In this document: positions 37,437-45,497 of the stretch, piece by piece | Numbering within the stretch: position 1 is the stretch's first letter | How the letters are laid out: each line of letters opens with the position of its first letter | DNA from: Kiloniellaceae bacterium | GTDB lineage: Bacteria > Pseudomonadota > Alphaproteobacteria > Kiloniellales > Kiloniellaceae | DNA length: 64,000 bases | Assembly: GCA_021776195.1 (NCBI GenBank) | Contig: JAJFGK010000109.1 | Coordinates: forward strand, 1 to 64,000 | Direction: 5' to 3' | Position numbers and translations under genes: made by a program | Notes under the pieces: generated by a model | Told to the model about the DNA's origin: nothing | Seen by the model: the letters and a program-made list of their open reading frames with translations, nothing else | Database searches by the model: none

Positions 37437-38873
37437 ATGACGGAACCGACACTCTTGGAGAAACGTGTGCAGGCCGCGGCGCTCGCCGTCAACTCCCGGA
37501 CCGCCCAGCAGCGCGAGCGCAGTAGGCGCCTGCTGGCCAACCTCGATGGCCTCAAGCATGAAATCCTGCGCCATCGCGCCGAAGAAGCGCGGCTGAGAGC
37601 CGAGAACGCGAAGCTCCGCCACGCCCATCGGCAGGCTTCCCAGCTACTCGACAAGTTGCTGAAGGTGATCGAGGCCCAGGATCCCGACGACAGCCTGCTG
37701 GAGGTCGAGACCAAGACGTCCGCCCTCACCTCCCAGTTCAAGCATGTATCGGGCAGCCAGGTACCGGCACCGGCCGCCAGCCCGGGCGAAACGCTTGAAC
37801 CGAGGCCCAACCCGCGGCGAACCGCGCCCCAAGCGGCCCCGGTGACATCAGCGACCCCGACGGCGTCAGCGGCCCCCGCAACCCCGGCGGCCCCCGTAAC
37901 CCCAGCGGCCCCGGAGACACCAGCGACCCCGGTAACCCCAACGGCCCCGGTAACCCCAACGGCCCCGGTATCCCCAACGGCCAAGGTGACACCAGCGGTC
38001 CCAGTAACACCAGCGGCACCGTCCCGTCCGGCGGCCAGTGACCTGCCGCGGCCGCTCGGTTTCCGGCCGCGTCCGGCCTTGCCCTTGTCCAGGCCGGGCA
38101 GTGTGTCGCCGCCGGGACCCGCAGCCCGGCCCCCGCTAATGCCCACGGCCGCATCGCCGACGGCCGCCCCCTCAACGGCCGCCCCCTCAACGGCCGCCCC
38201 AGCCCTGAGCGCCCAAACGGTCTCCGGCGGCAATCCCATCAAGACCGAAACCAAGGCGGTCGATGCCCGGAGCGAAGCATCCCGGATCGCGCCGCCGAGA
38301 CCGGGACCCTCCGCGGCCGTCAATGCGGACTTGCCCGCGGATACGACTGTCAGCGCCACGGCCGCCGGTCCAGACCGTGCCAAATTCGATCAGCCAGCAC
38401 CGAAAGCGCCCGAAAAAGTGGCGACGGAGGCCGCCAAACGCGGCGATGACGCAATCGGTGGCATCATGACCCGCATCGGCCTGGCCGTGCGCCACAAGGC
38501 GGCGTCCGGAGAGGCCCCGGCCGTGACAGCGGACGATCCGGCAATCGATACAGACTCGTCCGTTAAAGACCCACCTGATACAGCGCCGTCCGACGCAGCC
38601 CCATCCGGTACAATTGGGGACAGCGGCCAAGAGGCCACCAGCCCGGATTCCAACGCCGCGGCAACCCCGCGCCGTGGCGAGACCATCGCGGAGATCATGG
38701 CCCGCGTCGCCGAGCAGGTTTACAGTTCCCATGATGCCGCGGCACGCAAAGCGGCATCCCAAACAGCCGGTTCCGGTATCGGCACCGGCCAGGCCGGCAA
38801 CAGCGGTTTCGAGCGGGTCACCGACGGGCCGGCCGAGCCTCAGGACCTCACGCCCCGCGCCTCCTTTGCCTGA
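37437..38873 (+). CDS. uncharacterised coiled-coil and Pro/Ala/Thr-rich protein
   Basis: 478 residues with no signal peptide or membrane segment. N-terminus: charged coiled coil (~20-80, [20 protein letters not shown]). Centre: [12 protein letters not shown] repeats (~133-200) and further Pro/Ala-rich linker to ~330. C-terminus: two copies of a short amphipathic motif, [14 protein letters not shown] (338-351) and [14 protein letters not shown] (415-428), pattern [DE]-x-I-x-x-I-M-x-R-[IV]-x-x-x-V. The layout suggests a scaffold or polar organiser, but that is inference. I recognise no family. ATG with TTGGAG upstream. Confidence 0.7.
   Translation: MTEPTLLEKRVQAAALAVNSRTAQQRERSRRLLANLDGLKHEILRHRAEEARLRAENAKLRHAHRQASQLLDKLLKVIEAQDPDDSLLEVETKTSALTSQFKHVSGSQVPAPAASPGETLEPRPNPRRTAPQAAPVTSATPTASAAPATPAAPVTPAAPETPATPVTPTAPVTPTAPVSPTAKVTPAVPVTPAAPSRPAASDLPRPLGFRPRPALPLSRPGSVSPPGPAARPPLMPTAASPTAAPSTAAPSTAAPALSAQTVSGGNPIKTETKAVDARSEASRIAPPRPGPSAAVNADLPADTTVSATAAGPDRAKFDQPAPKAPEKVATEAAKRGDDAIGGIMTRIGLAVRHKAASGEAPAVTADDPAIDTDSSVKDPPDTAPSDAAPSGTIGDSGQEATSPDSNAAATPRRGETIAEIMARVAEQVYSSHDAAARKAASQTAGSGIGTGQAGNSGFERVTDGPAEPQDLTPRASFA
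37834..38025 (+). repeat. degenerate 18-bp tandem repeats encoding (T-P-x-A-P-V)n
   Basis: Roughly ten units related to CCCCGGTAACCCCAACGG encode the Thr-Pro-Ala-Pro-Val hexapeptide repeats of the coiled-coil protein. Two adjacent units around 37929-37965 are identical or nearly so; the outer units are diverged. Confidence 0.75.
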
Positions 38874-38928
38874 ACGGGTCCTGGGCGCCACTGGGAGCGC
38901 CGTGCCGCGTTTGACGTGAAAAATGAGA

Positions 38929-38950
38929 ATATACGGATCAGTCCGTATAT
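38929..38950. promoter_or_regulatory. perfect 9-bp palindrome, possible operator
   Basis: ATATACGGA and TCCGTATAT are exact inverted copies separated by TCAG. It lies 49 bp upstream of the amidotransferase ATG and just before the tandem repeats. No T-run follows, so a repressor or activator site is more likely than a terminator. A TTGACG lies just upstream at 38911-38916. Confidence 0.55.
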
Positions 38951-38952
38951 GT

Positions 38953-38997
38953 GCTGAGGAGCACGCCGCTGAGGAGCACGCCGCTGAGGAGCACGCC
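38953..38997 (+). repeat. three tandem 15-bp repeats each carrying a Shine-Dalgarno sequence
   Basis: GCTGAGGAGCACGCC is repeated exactly at 38953-38967, 38968-38982 and 38983-38997, ending one base before the ATG at 38999. Each unit has GAGGAG; the last is 7 nt from the ATG. The units are in frame with the gene (15 = 5 codons), so expansion would not shift an upstream fusion. Confidence 0.9.
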
Positions 38998-38998
38998 C

Positions 38999-39844
38999 AT
39001 GTGTCGCTGGCTTGCCTATGTCGGACCCGCGGTCTTTCTCGAACAGCTGATCTTTCAGCCGCGCAACTCGCTGATCAGCCAATCGCTGAACGCGCTCCAG
39101 GGGGTGACCCCGACCAACGGCGACGGTTTCGGTATCGGCTGGTACGGCGAGCGCCCCGAACCCGGGCTTTTTCGCGAGGTCCAGCCGGCCTGGAACGACG
39201 AGAACCTGCGCAGCCTTTCGGCCCAGATCCGCTCGCATCACTTCTTCGCCCATGTCCGCGCCGCCACCGGCACGCCGGTCGCCCGGACCAACAGCCACCC
39301 CTTCCGCTTCGGCCCCTGGCTCTTCATGCACAACGGCCAGATCGGCGGCTTTTCCGCCATCCGCCGCAAGCTCACTTTCATGGTGGCGCCGGCCCTCTTT
39401 CCGTACCTGCAAGGCACGACCGACAGCGAGCTCTTCTTCTATCTGCTGCTGAGCGAAGGCCTGGAGACCGATCCCGCGGCCGCCTTTGCCCGGGCGGTCG
39501 GCCATGTCCTGGCGGCAATGGCCGAGGCCGGTATCGAAGACCCCTTCCGCATGACGGCGGCGGTCAGCAATGGCCAGTCGATCCACGCCCTGCGCTACGC
39601 CAGCGACAACAAGGCACCGAGTCTTTATTACGGCTGCGGCGCTAGCCCGGAAGGCGCGGCGGACCGGCCTTGCGGCGACGCCAACGGCGCGGCCGTCGAT
39701 GGGTCCGGCCAGTCCATTCTGGTCCTCTCCGAGCCGCTCGACCACAGCCAGGGTCAGTGGCGGGCGGTCGACCAGGCGACCCTGCTGATCGCCGGCCAGG
39801 GCGCTATCGCCGAGGTCCCCTTCAGCCCCCAGAGGTCCGGCTGA
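38999..39844 (+). CDS. class II glutamine amidotransferase (YafJ/EgtC-like)
   Basis: 281 residues. MCRWLAYVGP places the catalytic Cys at position 2, to be exposed by removal of Met, as required in Ntn-type amidotransferases. NGDGFGIGWYG, HVRAATGTPVARTNSHPF and FMHNGQIGGF are the remaining active-site segments. Relatives include YafJ and the EgtC gamma-glutamyl hydrolase; no egtABD gene is near, so the substrate is open. Start fixed by the Cys and by the GAGGAG 7 nt upstream. Confidence 0.92.
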   Translation: MCRWLAYVGPAVFLEQLIFQPRNSLISQSLNALQGVTPTNGDGFGIGWYGERPEPGLFREVQPAWNDENLRSLSAQIRSHHFFAHVRAATGTPVARTNSHPFRFGPWLFMHNGQIGGFSAIRRKLTFMVAPALFPYLQGTTDSELFFYLLLSEGLETDPAAAFARAVGHVLAAMAEAGIEDPFRMTAAVSNGQSIHALRYASDNKAPSLYYGCGASPEGAADRPCGDANGAAVDGSGQSILVLSEPLDHSQGQWRAVDQATLLIAGQGAIAEVPFSPQRSG

Positions 39845-39856
39845 CCTCCCCTTTTC

Positions 39857-39872
39857 TGTGATCCACTTCACG
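39857..39872 (+). promoter_or_regulatory. CRP/FNR-family-like site TGTGA-N6-TCACG
   Basis: TGTGA TCCACT TCACG matches the CRP half-sites TGTGA-N6-TCACA with one mismatch. It lies 68-83 bp upstream of the globin ATG, a suitable position for activation. By-eye match only. Confidence 0.35.
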
Positions 39873-39939
39873 CTTGGGGCTCGGTGGCGATGCCACGTGA
39901 CTCAGGCGCCGTACTCACAGAGAACAGGAACCGGATCCG

Positions 39940-40395
39940 ATGACCCCCGAACAGATGCTGCTCGTCCAGGCCACCTGGCGACAGGTGGTGCCGATTTCCG
40001 ATCTCGCCGCCCAACTTTTCTATGACCGCCTCTTCGAACTCGCCCCGGACACGCGGGCGCTGTTCCACGGCACCGACCCCAAGGAACAACGGCGCAAGCT
40101 CATGGCAACCCTGGCCTTTGCCGTCGAGGGCCTCGGGGATCTCGACACCCTGGTGCCCACTGTCGAGGCCCTGGGCCGGCGCCACCGGGACTATGGAGCC
40201 ACCGCGGCCCATTACGAAACCGTCGGTGCGGCGCTTCTCTGGACCCTGAAGGAGGGCCTGGGCGTGTCCTGGACACCGGCCGCCGAGGCGGCCTGGAGCG
40301 AGGCCTATGGCCTGCTTTCCGGCGTCATGCAGGGTGCCGCCGGCGCCGCGCCGCCCGCGACCGCGCCATCGCCAAGCTTGGCCCAGGCGGTGTAG
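39940..40395 (+). CDS. single-domain bacterial globin (flavohaemoglobin-like haem domain)
   Basis: 151 residues with the 3/3 globin fold and no reductase domain. MTPEQMLLVQATWRQVVP is the A helix. Tyr28 (B10), Phe42 (CD1), Gln50 (probable E7) and proximal His82 (LGRRHRDYGA) match the NO/O2-binding pocket of Hmp/Vgb-type globins. A role in NO detoxification or O2 handling is likely. The last ~20 residues are an Ala/Pro-rich tail. ATG preceded by AACAGGAACCGG. Converges on the permease gene with 5 nt between stops. Confidence 0.9.
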   Translation: MTPEQMLLVQATWRQVVPISDLAAQLFYDRLFELAPDTRALFHGTDPKEQRRKLMATLAFAVEGLGDLDTLVPTVEALGRRHRDYGATAAHYETVGAALLWTLKEGLGVSWTPAAEAAWSEAYGLLSGVMQGAAGAAPPATAPSPSLAQAV

Positions 40396-40400
40396 TCAGC

Positions 40401-41228
40401 TCACTGCTGCAAACTCCGCCGCACCCGCGGGTCGAGCAGGTCGCGCAGGCCGTCGCCCAGCAGGTTGAGGCCGAGCACCGTGAACGCGATGGCCAGGCCC
40501 GGATAGACCGCCAACTGTGGCGCGATAAAGAGCATCGACTGCGCCTCGTTCAGCATCCGCCCCCAGGAGGGCGCCGGCGGCTGGGTGCCGAGCCCAAGAT
40601 ACGAGAGCCCGGCCTCGGCAAGGATCGCCAAGGCAAACTGGATCGTCGCCTGTACGATCAGGATGCCCGCCGCGTTGGGCAGGATGTGGCGCAGGGTGAT
40701 CGCCAGGGGGCCCTGGCCCAGCGCCCGGGCCGCCAGCACGAACTCGCGGCGCCACAGCACCAGGGCGGCGGCACGCGTCACCCGGGCGAAGACCGGCACG
40801 TTGAAGATCCCGATGGCGAGGATCGAGTTGATCGCGCCCGGGCCGGCCAGGGCGGTAATCATCACCGCGGTAAGCAGGGCCGGGAAGGCGAAAGCGAGAT
40901 CGTTGAGGCGCATCACCGTCTCGTCGAGCCAGCCGCGACGGGCCGCCGCCAGGGCGCCCAGGGGCACCCCCAAGACCATGCCGAAGCCGACCGCGACCAG
41001 CGCAACGGCGACCGCGTTCTGCGCCCCCACCATCAGCATCGAGGCGATGTCCCGGCCAAAGTGGTCGGTGCCCAGCCAATAATCGGGGCCGGGCAGCCGC
41101 AGCTTGGCGGCGATATCGATCGCGGTGGCGCTGTTTGGCGTCCAGGCCAGGGACAGCAGGGCGGCCAGGACGAAGAGCGTGCTGAGGGTCCCGCCGATCA
41201 GAAAGCCGTGATGCTTGGGCAGGCTCAC
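40401..41228 (-). CDS. peptide-type ABC transporter permease (DppC-like)
   Basis: 275-residue inner-membrane protein with the BPD_transp_1 domain. HWLGTDHFGRD-type start (DYWLGTDHFGRDIAS), the EAA loop EFVLAARALGQGPLAITLRH and the C-terminal GLNLLGDGLRDLLDPR are characteristic of DppC/OppC. It starts 2 nt after the DppB-like stop. No ATPase gene is present in the cluster, so it must borrow one from elsewhere. The substrate is unknown. Confidence 0.92.
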   Translation of the reverse strand: MSLPKHHGFLIGGTLSTLFVLAALLSLAWTPNSATAIDIAAKLRLPGPDYWLGTDHFGRDIASMLMVGAQNAVAVALVAVGFGMVLGVPLGALAAARRGWLDETVMRLNDLAFAFPALLTAVMITALAGPGAINSILAIGIFNVPVFARVTRAAALVLWRREFVLAARALGQGPLAITLRHILPNAAGILIVQATIQFALAILAEAGLSYLGLGTQPPAPSWGRMLNEAQSMLFIAPQLAVYPGLAIAFTVLGLNLLGDGLRDLLDPRVRRSLQQ

Positions 41229-41230
41229 GG

Positions 41231-42187
41231 TCAGGCCTCGCCGCCGGCGCCGCGCAGACGCGGGTCGAGCGCTCCATAGAGCAGATCGACCGCGAAGTTG
41301 ATCACCACCACCGCGCCGGACAGCAGGATCACCAGATCGCGCACCACCACAAGATCACGCTGGGCGATGGCCTGGAACAGCAGCCGGCCGAGGCCGGGCA
41401 GGGTGAAGACATTCTCGATGATGACCGTGCCGGCCAAGAGGAAGGAGAACTGCAGGCCCATGATCGTCACCACCGGGATCATCGCGTTGGGCAAGGCATG
41501 GCGCCAAAGGCGGGCACGCGGGCTCAGGCCCTTGGCCCGGGCGGTGCGCAGGTAGTCCTCCTCCAATACCTCGAGCATGGCCGAGCGGGTGACCCGGGTC
41601 AGGATCGCCGCCTGGGGCAGGGCCAGTGCCACGGTGGGCAGGATCAGCGAGGCCAGCGCCGGGCCGACGCCGGCCTCCCAGCCGGCAAAGCCGCCGGCCG
41701 GCAGCCAGGAAAGGCCGACGGCGAAGAGCAGGATCAGCAGAATCGCAAACCAGAAGTTTGGGATCGCGATGCCGATCTGGGCCAGGCCCGAGACCAGCAG
41801 GTCGGTCGGGCGGTTGCGCCGGGCCGCGGCCAGCACGCCCAGGGGGATCGCCAGGGCCGCCGACAGGGCGATGGCCAGCAGGGCGAGCGGCAGGCTGACC
41901 GCGAGGCGCTCGCGGACCAGCTCGGCCACCGGCACGTCGTAGGTGTAGCTGCGCCCCAGCTCGCCGCTGGCCAGGCCGCCGAGCCAGCTCAGGTAGCGCC
42001 ACCAGGCCGGCTCATCGAGCCCCATCTGGGCGCGCAGGGCGGCCAGGGTGTCTTCGCGCGCGCCGACCCCCAGAATGATCGCCGCCGGGTCGCCGGGCAG
42101 CACCTCCAGCACCAGGAAGACGACCAGCGAGGCCGCCAGCAGCGTCGCCAGCAGGCCGAAGAGCTTTTTCGCCAGGAAGGCGGTCAT
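41231..42187 (-). CDS. peptide-type ABC transporter permease (DppB-like)
   Basis: 318-residue inner-membrane protein. The N-terminus (KKLFGLLATLLAASLVVFLV, LEVLPGDPA) and the EAA loop DYLRTARAKGLSPRARLWRH with NAMIPVVT identify DppB/OppB. It ends in DLLYGALDPRLR. It lies downstream of the binding-protein gene across a 218-nt gap that carries a large palindrome, and is followed by the DppC-like gene after 2 nt. Confidence 0.92.
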   Translation of the reverse strand: MTAFLAKKLFGLLATLLAASLVVFLVLEVLPGDPAAIILGVGAREDTLAALRAQMGLDEPAWWRYLSWLGGLASGELGRSYTYDVPVAELVRERLAVSLPLALLAIALSAALAIPLGVLAAARRNRPTDLLVSGLAQIGIAIPNFWFAILLILLFAVGLSWLPAGGFAGWEAGVGPALASLILPTVALALPQAAILTRVTRSAMLEVLEEDYLRTARAKGLSPRARLWRHALPNAMIPVVTIMGLQFSFLLAGTVIIENVFTLPGLGRLLFQAIAQRDLVVVRDLVILLSGAVVVINFAVDLLYGALDPRLRGAGGEA

Positions 42188-42224
42188 GGACTCGTTGCCA
42201 CAGGTCGAAGAGCGGCGCGGTTCT

Positions 42225-42340
42225 CACCCCCCTCTCGGTCTTTTCCCATCAAGGGGGGAGAAGAGAAGAAGGATACCTCATCACAGCCGGTCACTTCCCC
42301 CTTGACGGGGGAGGCCGGCGCGACGCGCCGGGTGGGGGTG
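42225..42340. repeat. large imperfect palindrome between binding-protein and permease genes
   Basis: Nested complementarity: outer CACCCCC pairs with GGGGGTG, inner TCCCATCAAGGGGGGAG pairs with a TTCCCCCTTGACGGGGGA-type arm, and GGCGCG-CGCGCC forms a small stem near 42317-42330. On the transcript of the minus-strand operon it lies after the binding-protein gene and before the permeases, where such stems often protect upstream mRNA. It probably belongs to a dispersed intergenic repeat class. Confidence 0.7.
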
Positions 42341-42405
42341 GGGCAACCGCCTGCCACCCGATCCCATTGCCCCGCACGAGCCAGACTCAATCGCGCCATG
42401 GCCCC

Positions 42406-43890
42406 TCAATCGCGCCATCGAACCGCGGTCAGGTCGTTGGCCTGGACCGGGCTGTTGGCCCAGAGGCCCTCGATCTTGGCGTTCCAGACCCCGTGCTTGG
42501 CGAGCTGAAACAAGAAGCCGTTGACCGCGTCGTCGGCCAAGATCTCCTGGGCCTGGCCCATCAACTCATAGCGCTCGTCCTGCGCGACCGCGGCGTTGAG
42601 CTTGACCATCACCGCGTCGAAGGCCGGGTTGCGGTAGTTGAAGTAGTAGTCCTCGCGCGCATAGATGCCGATGTCCAGCGGCTCGGTGTGGGAGACGATG
42701 GTCAGGTCGAAGTCGTCGCCGCGGAAGACCTGCTCGAGCCACTGCGCCCACTCGACCGGCACGATCTCCAGGGCGATCCCGATCTCGGCCAGCTGGGCCG
42801 CGACGATTTCGCCGCCGCGCCGGGCGTAGGTCGGCGGCGGCAGCTTGATGGTCGCCGCGAAGCCTTGCGGGTGACCCGCCTCGGCGAGCAGCGCGCGGGC
42901 CCTGTCCAGGTCGCGCGGGTAGCGGCCGGTGAGGTCGCGATAGGCTGGATGGTGCGGCGCGAAGTGGCTGCCGATGGGCGTGCCGTAGCCGAACATGGCG
43001 CCCTCGATGATCGCCGCGCGGTTCAGCGTGTGGGCGACGGCCTGGCGCACCCGCTTGTCGTCGAAGGGCGGCTTGGCGTTGTTGATCGACAAGATGGTCT
43101 CGCCCTCTGTCGAGCCGATCTCCACGGCAAAGCGCGGGTCGCCCTCGAACTGGGCCATCGCCTCGGGCGCCGGGAAGTTGGCGAAGGCATCGACGTCGCC
43201 GGCCAGCAGCGCCGCCGTGGCCGCCGCCGGGTCGGGAATGACCTTGAAGGTCGCGCGGGCCAGCGCCACCGGCTCGCCCCAGTAGCCGGGGAAGCGGTCC
43301 AGCTCGACCCGGTCGCCCTTGACCCAGCGCTTGAAGACGAAGGGGCCGGTGCCCACCGGCTGGCTCTTGTTGGTCGCCGCGGTCTCGGCACCGACGATCA
43401 CCGCATCGCCCCAGCCCAGGTTGAACAGCAACTGGCCGGTCGGCCTCTCAAGCTGGATGGTCACGCCCTGGGGCCCGTCGGCGGCGACCGACGCGATGGC
43501 CTCGAACAGCCCCTTCTGCGCATTGACCGAGTCCGCGGCCATGGCGCGCTCGAGGGAAAAGACCACATCGGCGGAATCGAAGGCGCTGCCGTCGTGGAAG
43601 ACGACGCCCGGCCGCAGGGTGAAGCGATAGGTCAGGCCGTCGTCCGAGACGGTCCAGGACTCGGCCAGGGCCGGCTGCACCGCGCCGCTGGCATCGATCC
43701 GGGTCAGGCCCTCGAAGATGTTGGCGTAGACCACCTCGTCGATGGCCGCCGCCGCGCCGGCGGTCGGGTCCAGGTGCGGCGGCTCCAGCACCATACCCAT
43801 GACCAGGCTGTCCTTGGCCGCCTGGCCCGGGCCCGCGAAGAGGGTGAGAGCAACCGCCAGGATCCCAGCGAAGCGAGCCCATCTATTCAT
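42406..43890 (-). CDS. periplasmic substrate-binding protein of a peptide/nickel-type ABC transporter
   Basis: 494 residues, SBP_bac_5 family. Signal peptide RWARFAGILAVALTLFAGPG ending at about residue 24. Family segments: YANIFEGLTRIDASGAVQPA, LAESWTVSDDGLTYRFTLRP, DVVFSLERAM, and PVGTGPFVFKRWVKGDRVEL. Binds peptides or other small organic molecules in the periplasm and delivers them to the DppB/C-like permeases. The neighbouring M20 hydrolase suggests that the cargo contains an amide or peptide bond. Confidence 0.93.
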   Translation of the reverse strand: MNRWARFAGILAVALTLFAGPGQAAKDSLVMGMVLEPPHLDPTAGAAAAIDEVVYANIFEGLTRIDASGAVQPALAESWTVSDDGLTYRFTLRPGVVFHDGSAFDSADVVFSLERAMAADSVNAQKGLFEAIASVAADGPQGVTIQLERPTGQLLFNLGWGDAVIVGAETAATNKSQPVGTGPFVFKRWVKGDRVELDRFPGYWGEPVALARATFKVIPDPAAATAALLAGDVDAFANFPAPEAMAQFEGDPRFAVEIGSTEGETILSINNAKPPFDDKRVRQAVAHTLNRAAIIEGAMFGYGTPIGSHFAPHHPAYRDLTGRYPRDLDRARALLAEAGHPQGFAATIKLPPPTYARRGGEIVAAQLAEIGIALEIVPVEWAQWLEQVFRGDDFDLTIVSHTEPLDIGIYAREDYYFNYRNPAFDAVMVKLNAAVAQDERYELMGQAQEILADDAVNGFLFQLAKHGVWNAKIEGLWANSPVQANDLTAVRWRD

Positions 43891-44214
43891 CGTCCCTGTC
43901 CTTGTTCCTGCGAAGGCCCGATCGCGACCACTTCGGTAGCGAGAGCCGGCGCCTGTTCCACCTCCGACGAACTCTACCCCCGCCCGTCACCCCGGAAAAC
44001 CCGCCAGGGTTTATCCGGGGTCTCGCGTCAAGGATGCCCGGTCGGCCCGAGACCCCGGCTCCACCCTAACGGGCGGTCCGGGGTGACGGTTTGGTCCAGT
44101 GAACACCAGCGGCCATGAGCATCGACTCCTGGCCGCTGGCAAAGCGCGACCGCGCGCCCGCAGCGTCAGCGAGGATAGCCCGCACGGCGAGTGAGGGCAC
44201 AAAGAATCCCTCCG
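43891..44214. other. intergenic region between M20 hydrolase and binding-protein gene
   Basis: About 320 bases. It contains the 106-bp dispersed palindromic repeat (43984-44089) and the presumed leader of the binding-protein gene. The part 44090-44214 can be read on the minus strand as a continuous peptide fragment without a start or recognisable family, and is not called as a gene. Confidence 0.55.
43984..44089. repeat. dispersed palindromic intergenic repeat, copy A
   Basis: 106 bp bounded by CCGTCACCCCGGA and TCCGGGGTGACGG as inverted ends, with internal dyads (CCCGCCAGGGTTTATCCGGG and CCGAGACCCCGG). Closely matches copy B at 47309-47413, differing mainly in a short central segment. It has no coding potential. 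It could fold into a cruciform or a strong RNA hairpin. Confidence 0.85.
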
Positions 44215-45489
44215 CTACGCCACTGCGCCAGTCAGCAGCGCCCGGGCCGACAGGGCCATGACCTTGGCCGAATCCACCATGGCCTCGATCTCGACGTACT
44301 CGTCGGGCTGGTGGGCCAGATCGAGGATGCCGGGCCCGTAGGCGATGCAGTCCTTCAGCAGGCCGATGCGCGCGATGTGCTTTTGGTCGTAGGTGCCCGG
44401 CGAGACCACGAACTGCGGCGCCCGGCCCAGCACGCTCTCGATCCCGGCGGCCACGGCGCGGGCGACCGGCGCGTCCCGGTCGGTCATGGTCGGCAGCACC
44501 TCCATGATGTCGCGCAGGGCATAGCGGAATTTCGGCCGCTCGCGGGCCAGGGCCTCCAGCACCGCGACCAGCTCGGCCTTGACCGCGTCCAGCTCCTCGT
44601 CGGGCAGAAAGCGCCGGTCGATCACCATGCGGCAGGAATCGGCGACCAGCGGCGCCGGCAGGCCGTCCCCCTCGACCTCGTCGAGGCCGCCGTGCAGGCC
44701 ATTGATGTTGAGGGTCGAGCGCCGCGCCATCTCCGGCACCACCGGCACATCGGTCTGGCGCGCCGCCAGGGCCGGCAGCAGGTCGCGCTCGAAGCGTTCC
44801 AGCACCGCGCCCATATGGCGGATCGCGCAGTCGCCGAGGAAGGGCATGGAGCCGTGGGCGATGCGCCCCCTGGTCTCGATCTCGGCCCACCAGACGCCCC
44901 GGTGGCCGAGGCAGACCCGGTCGACATTCAGCGGCTCGGGGATGATGACGTGGTCGACCCTAGGCTTGGAGAAGTAACCCTTGCCCGCGAGATAGGCGAC
45001 CCCGCCGAAGCCGCCGCTCTCCTCGTCGGCGGTGCCCGAGATCTCCAGGGCGCCGGGCAGGTCGTCCTGATCCTCCAGCAGCGCCTCGACCGCGATCACC
45101 GACGCGGCGAGACCGCCCTTCATGTCGCAGGTCCCGCGGCCATAGACACGGCCGTCGCGGACCTCGGCGGCGAAGGGATCGCAGGTCCAGCCGGCGCCCG
45201 GCGGCACCACGTCGATATGGCTGTTGAAGTGAAGGCAAGGTCCCGGCGCCGCGCCCTCGCGCCGCGCCACCACGTTTGATCGCGGATGGCGGTCGCTGTC
45301 GCCGGGGCTGCCCTCGGCGCGCAGGTACTCGACCTCGAAGCCGCGCCCGCGCAGGCGCTCGCCGAGCAGCCGGCAACAGGCCTCGTAGGCCTCGCCCGGC
45401 GGGTTGATGCTGGGGATCCGCACCAACGCCTGGGTCAGCGCCACCAGCTCCTCGCGCTTGTCCTCGATCCGCCGGGTCAGGGTCTCCAT
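44215..45489 (-). CDS. M20 family metallohydrolase (ArgE/DapE/acetylornithine deacetylase-like)
   Basis: 424 residues. All M20 zinc-site segments are present: FNSHIDVVPPG, GRGTCDMKGG, the general base and ligand pair in GTADEESGG, and a C-terminal His in DLAHQPDEY. A dimerisation domain lies in between (~200-320). It hydrolyses an N-acyl or peptide bond with two Zn ions. The neighbours (binding protein, permeases, Rieske oxygenase) suggest catabolism of an imported amide rather than arginine or lysine synthesis. Starts 8 nt after the Rieske gene stop. Confidence 0.92.
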   Translation of the reverse strand: METLTRRIEDKREELVALTQALVRIPSINPPGEAYEACCRLLGERLRGRGFEVEYLRAEGSPGDSDRHPRSNVVARREGAAPGPCLHFNSHIDVVPPGAGWTCDPFAAEVRDGRVYGRGTCDMKGGLAASVIAVEALLEDQDDLPGALEISGTADEESGGFGGVAYLAGKGYFSKPRVDHVIIPEPLNVDRVCLGHRGVWWAEIETRGRIAHGSMPFLGDCAIRHMGAVLERFERDLLPALAARQTDVPVVPEMARRSTLNINGLHGGLDEVEGDGLPAPLVADSCRMVIDRRFLPDEELDAVKAELVAVLEALARERPKFRYALRDIMEVLPTMTDRDAPVARAVAAGIESVLGRAPQFVVSPGTYDQKHIARIGLLKDCIAYGPGILDLAHQPDEYVEIEAMVDSAKVMALSARALLTGAVA

Positions 45490-45497
45490 GATGCGGA

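Noticed and set aside
37437..38873. PopZ-like polar organising protein
   Set aside because: The Pro-rich linker layout is similar, but the conserved PopZ N-terminal and C-terminal oligomerisation motifs are not present.
44090..44214. Minus-strand peptide fragment (EGFFVPSLAVRAILADAAG...) between the M20 gene and repeat copy A
   Set aside because: No start codon or ribosome site of its own, no recognised family, and it runs into the repeat; possibly a gene remnant, but unsupported.
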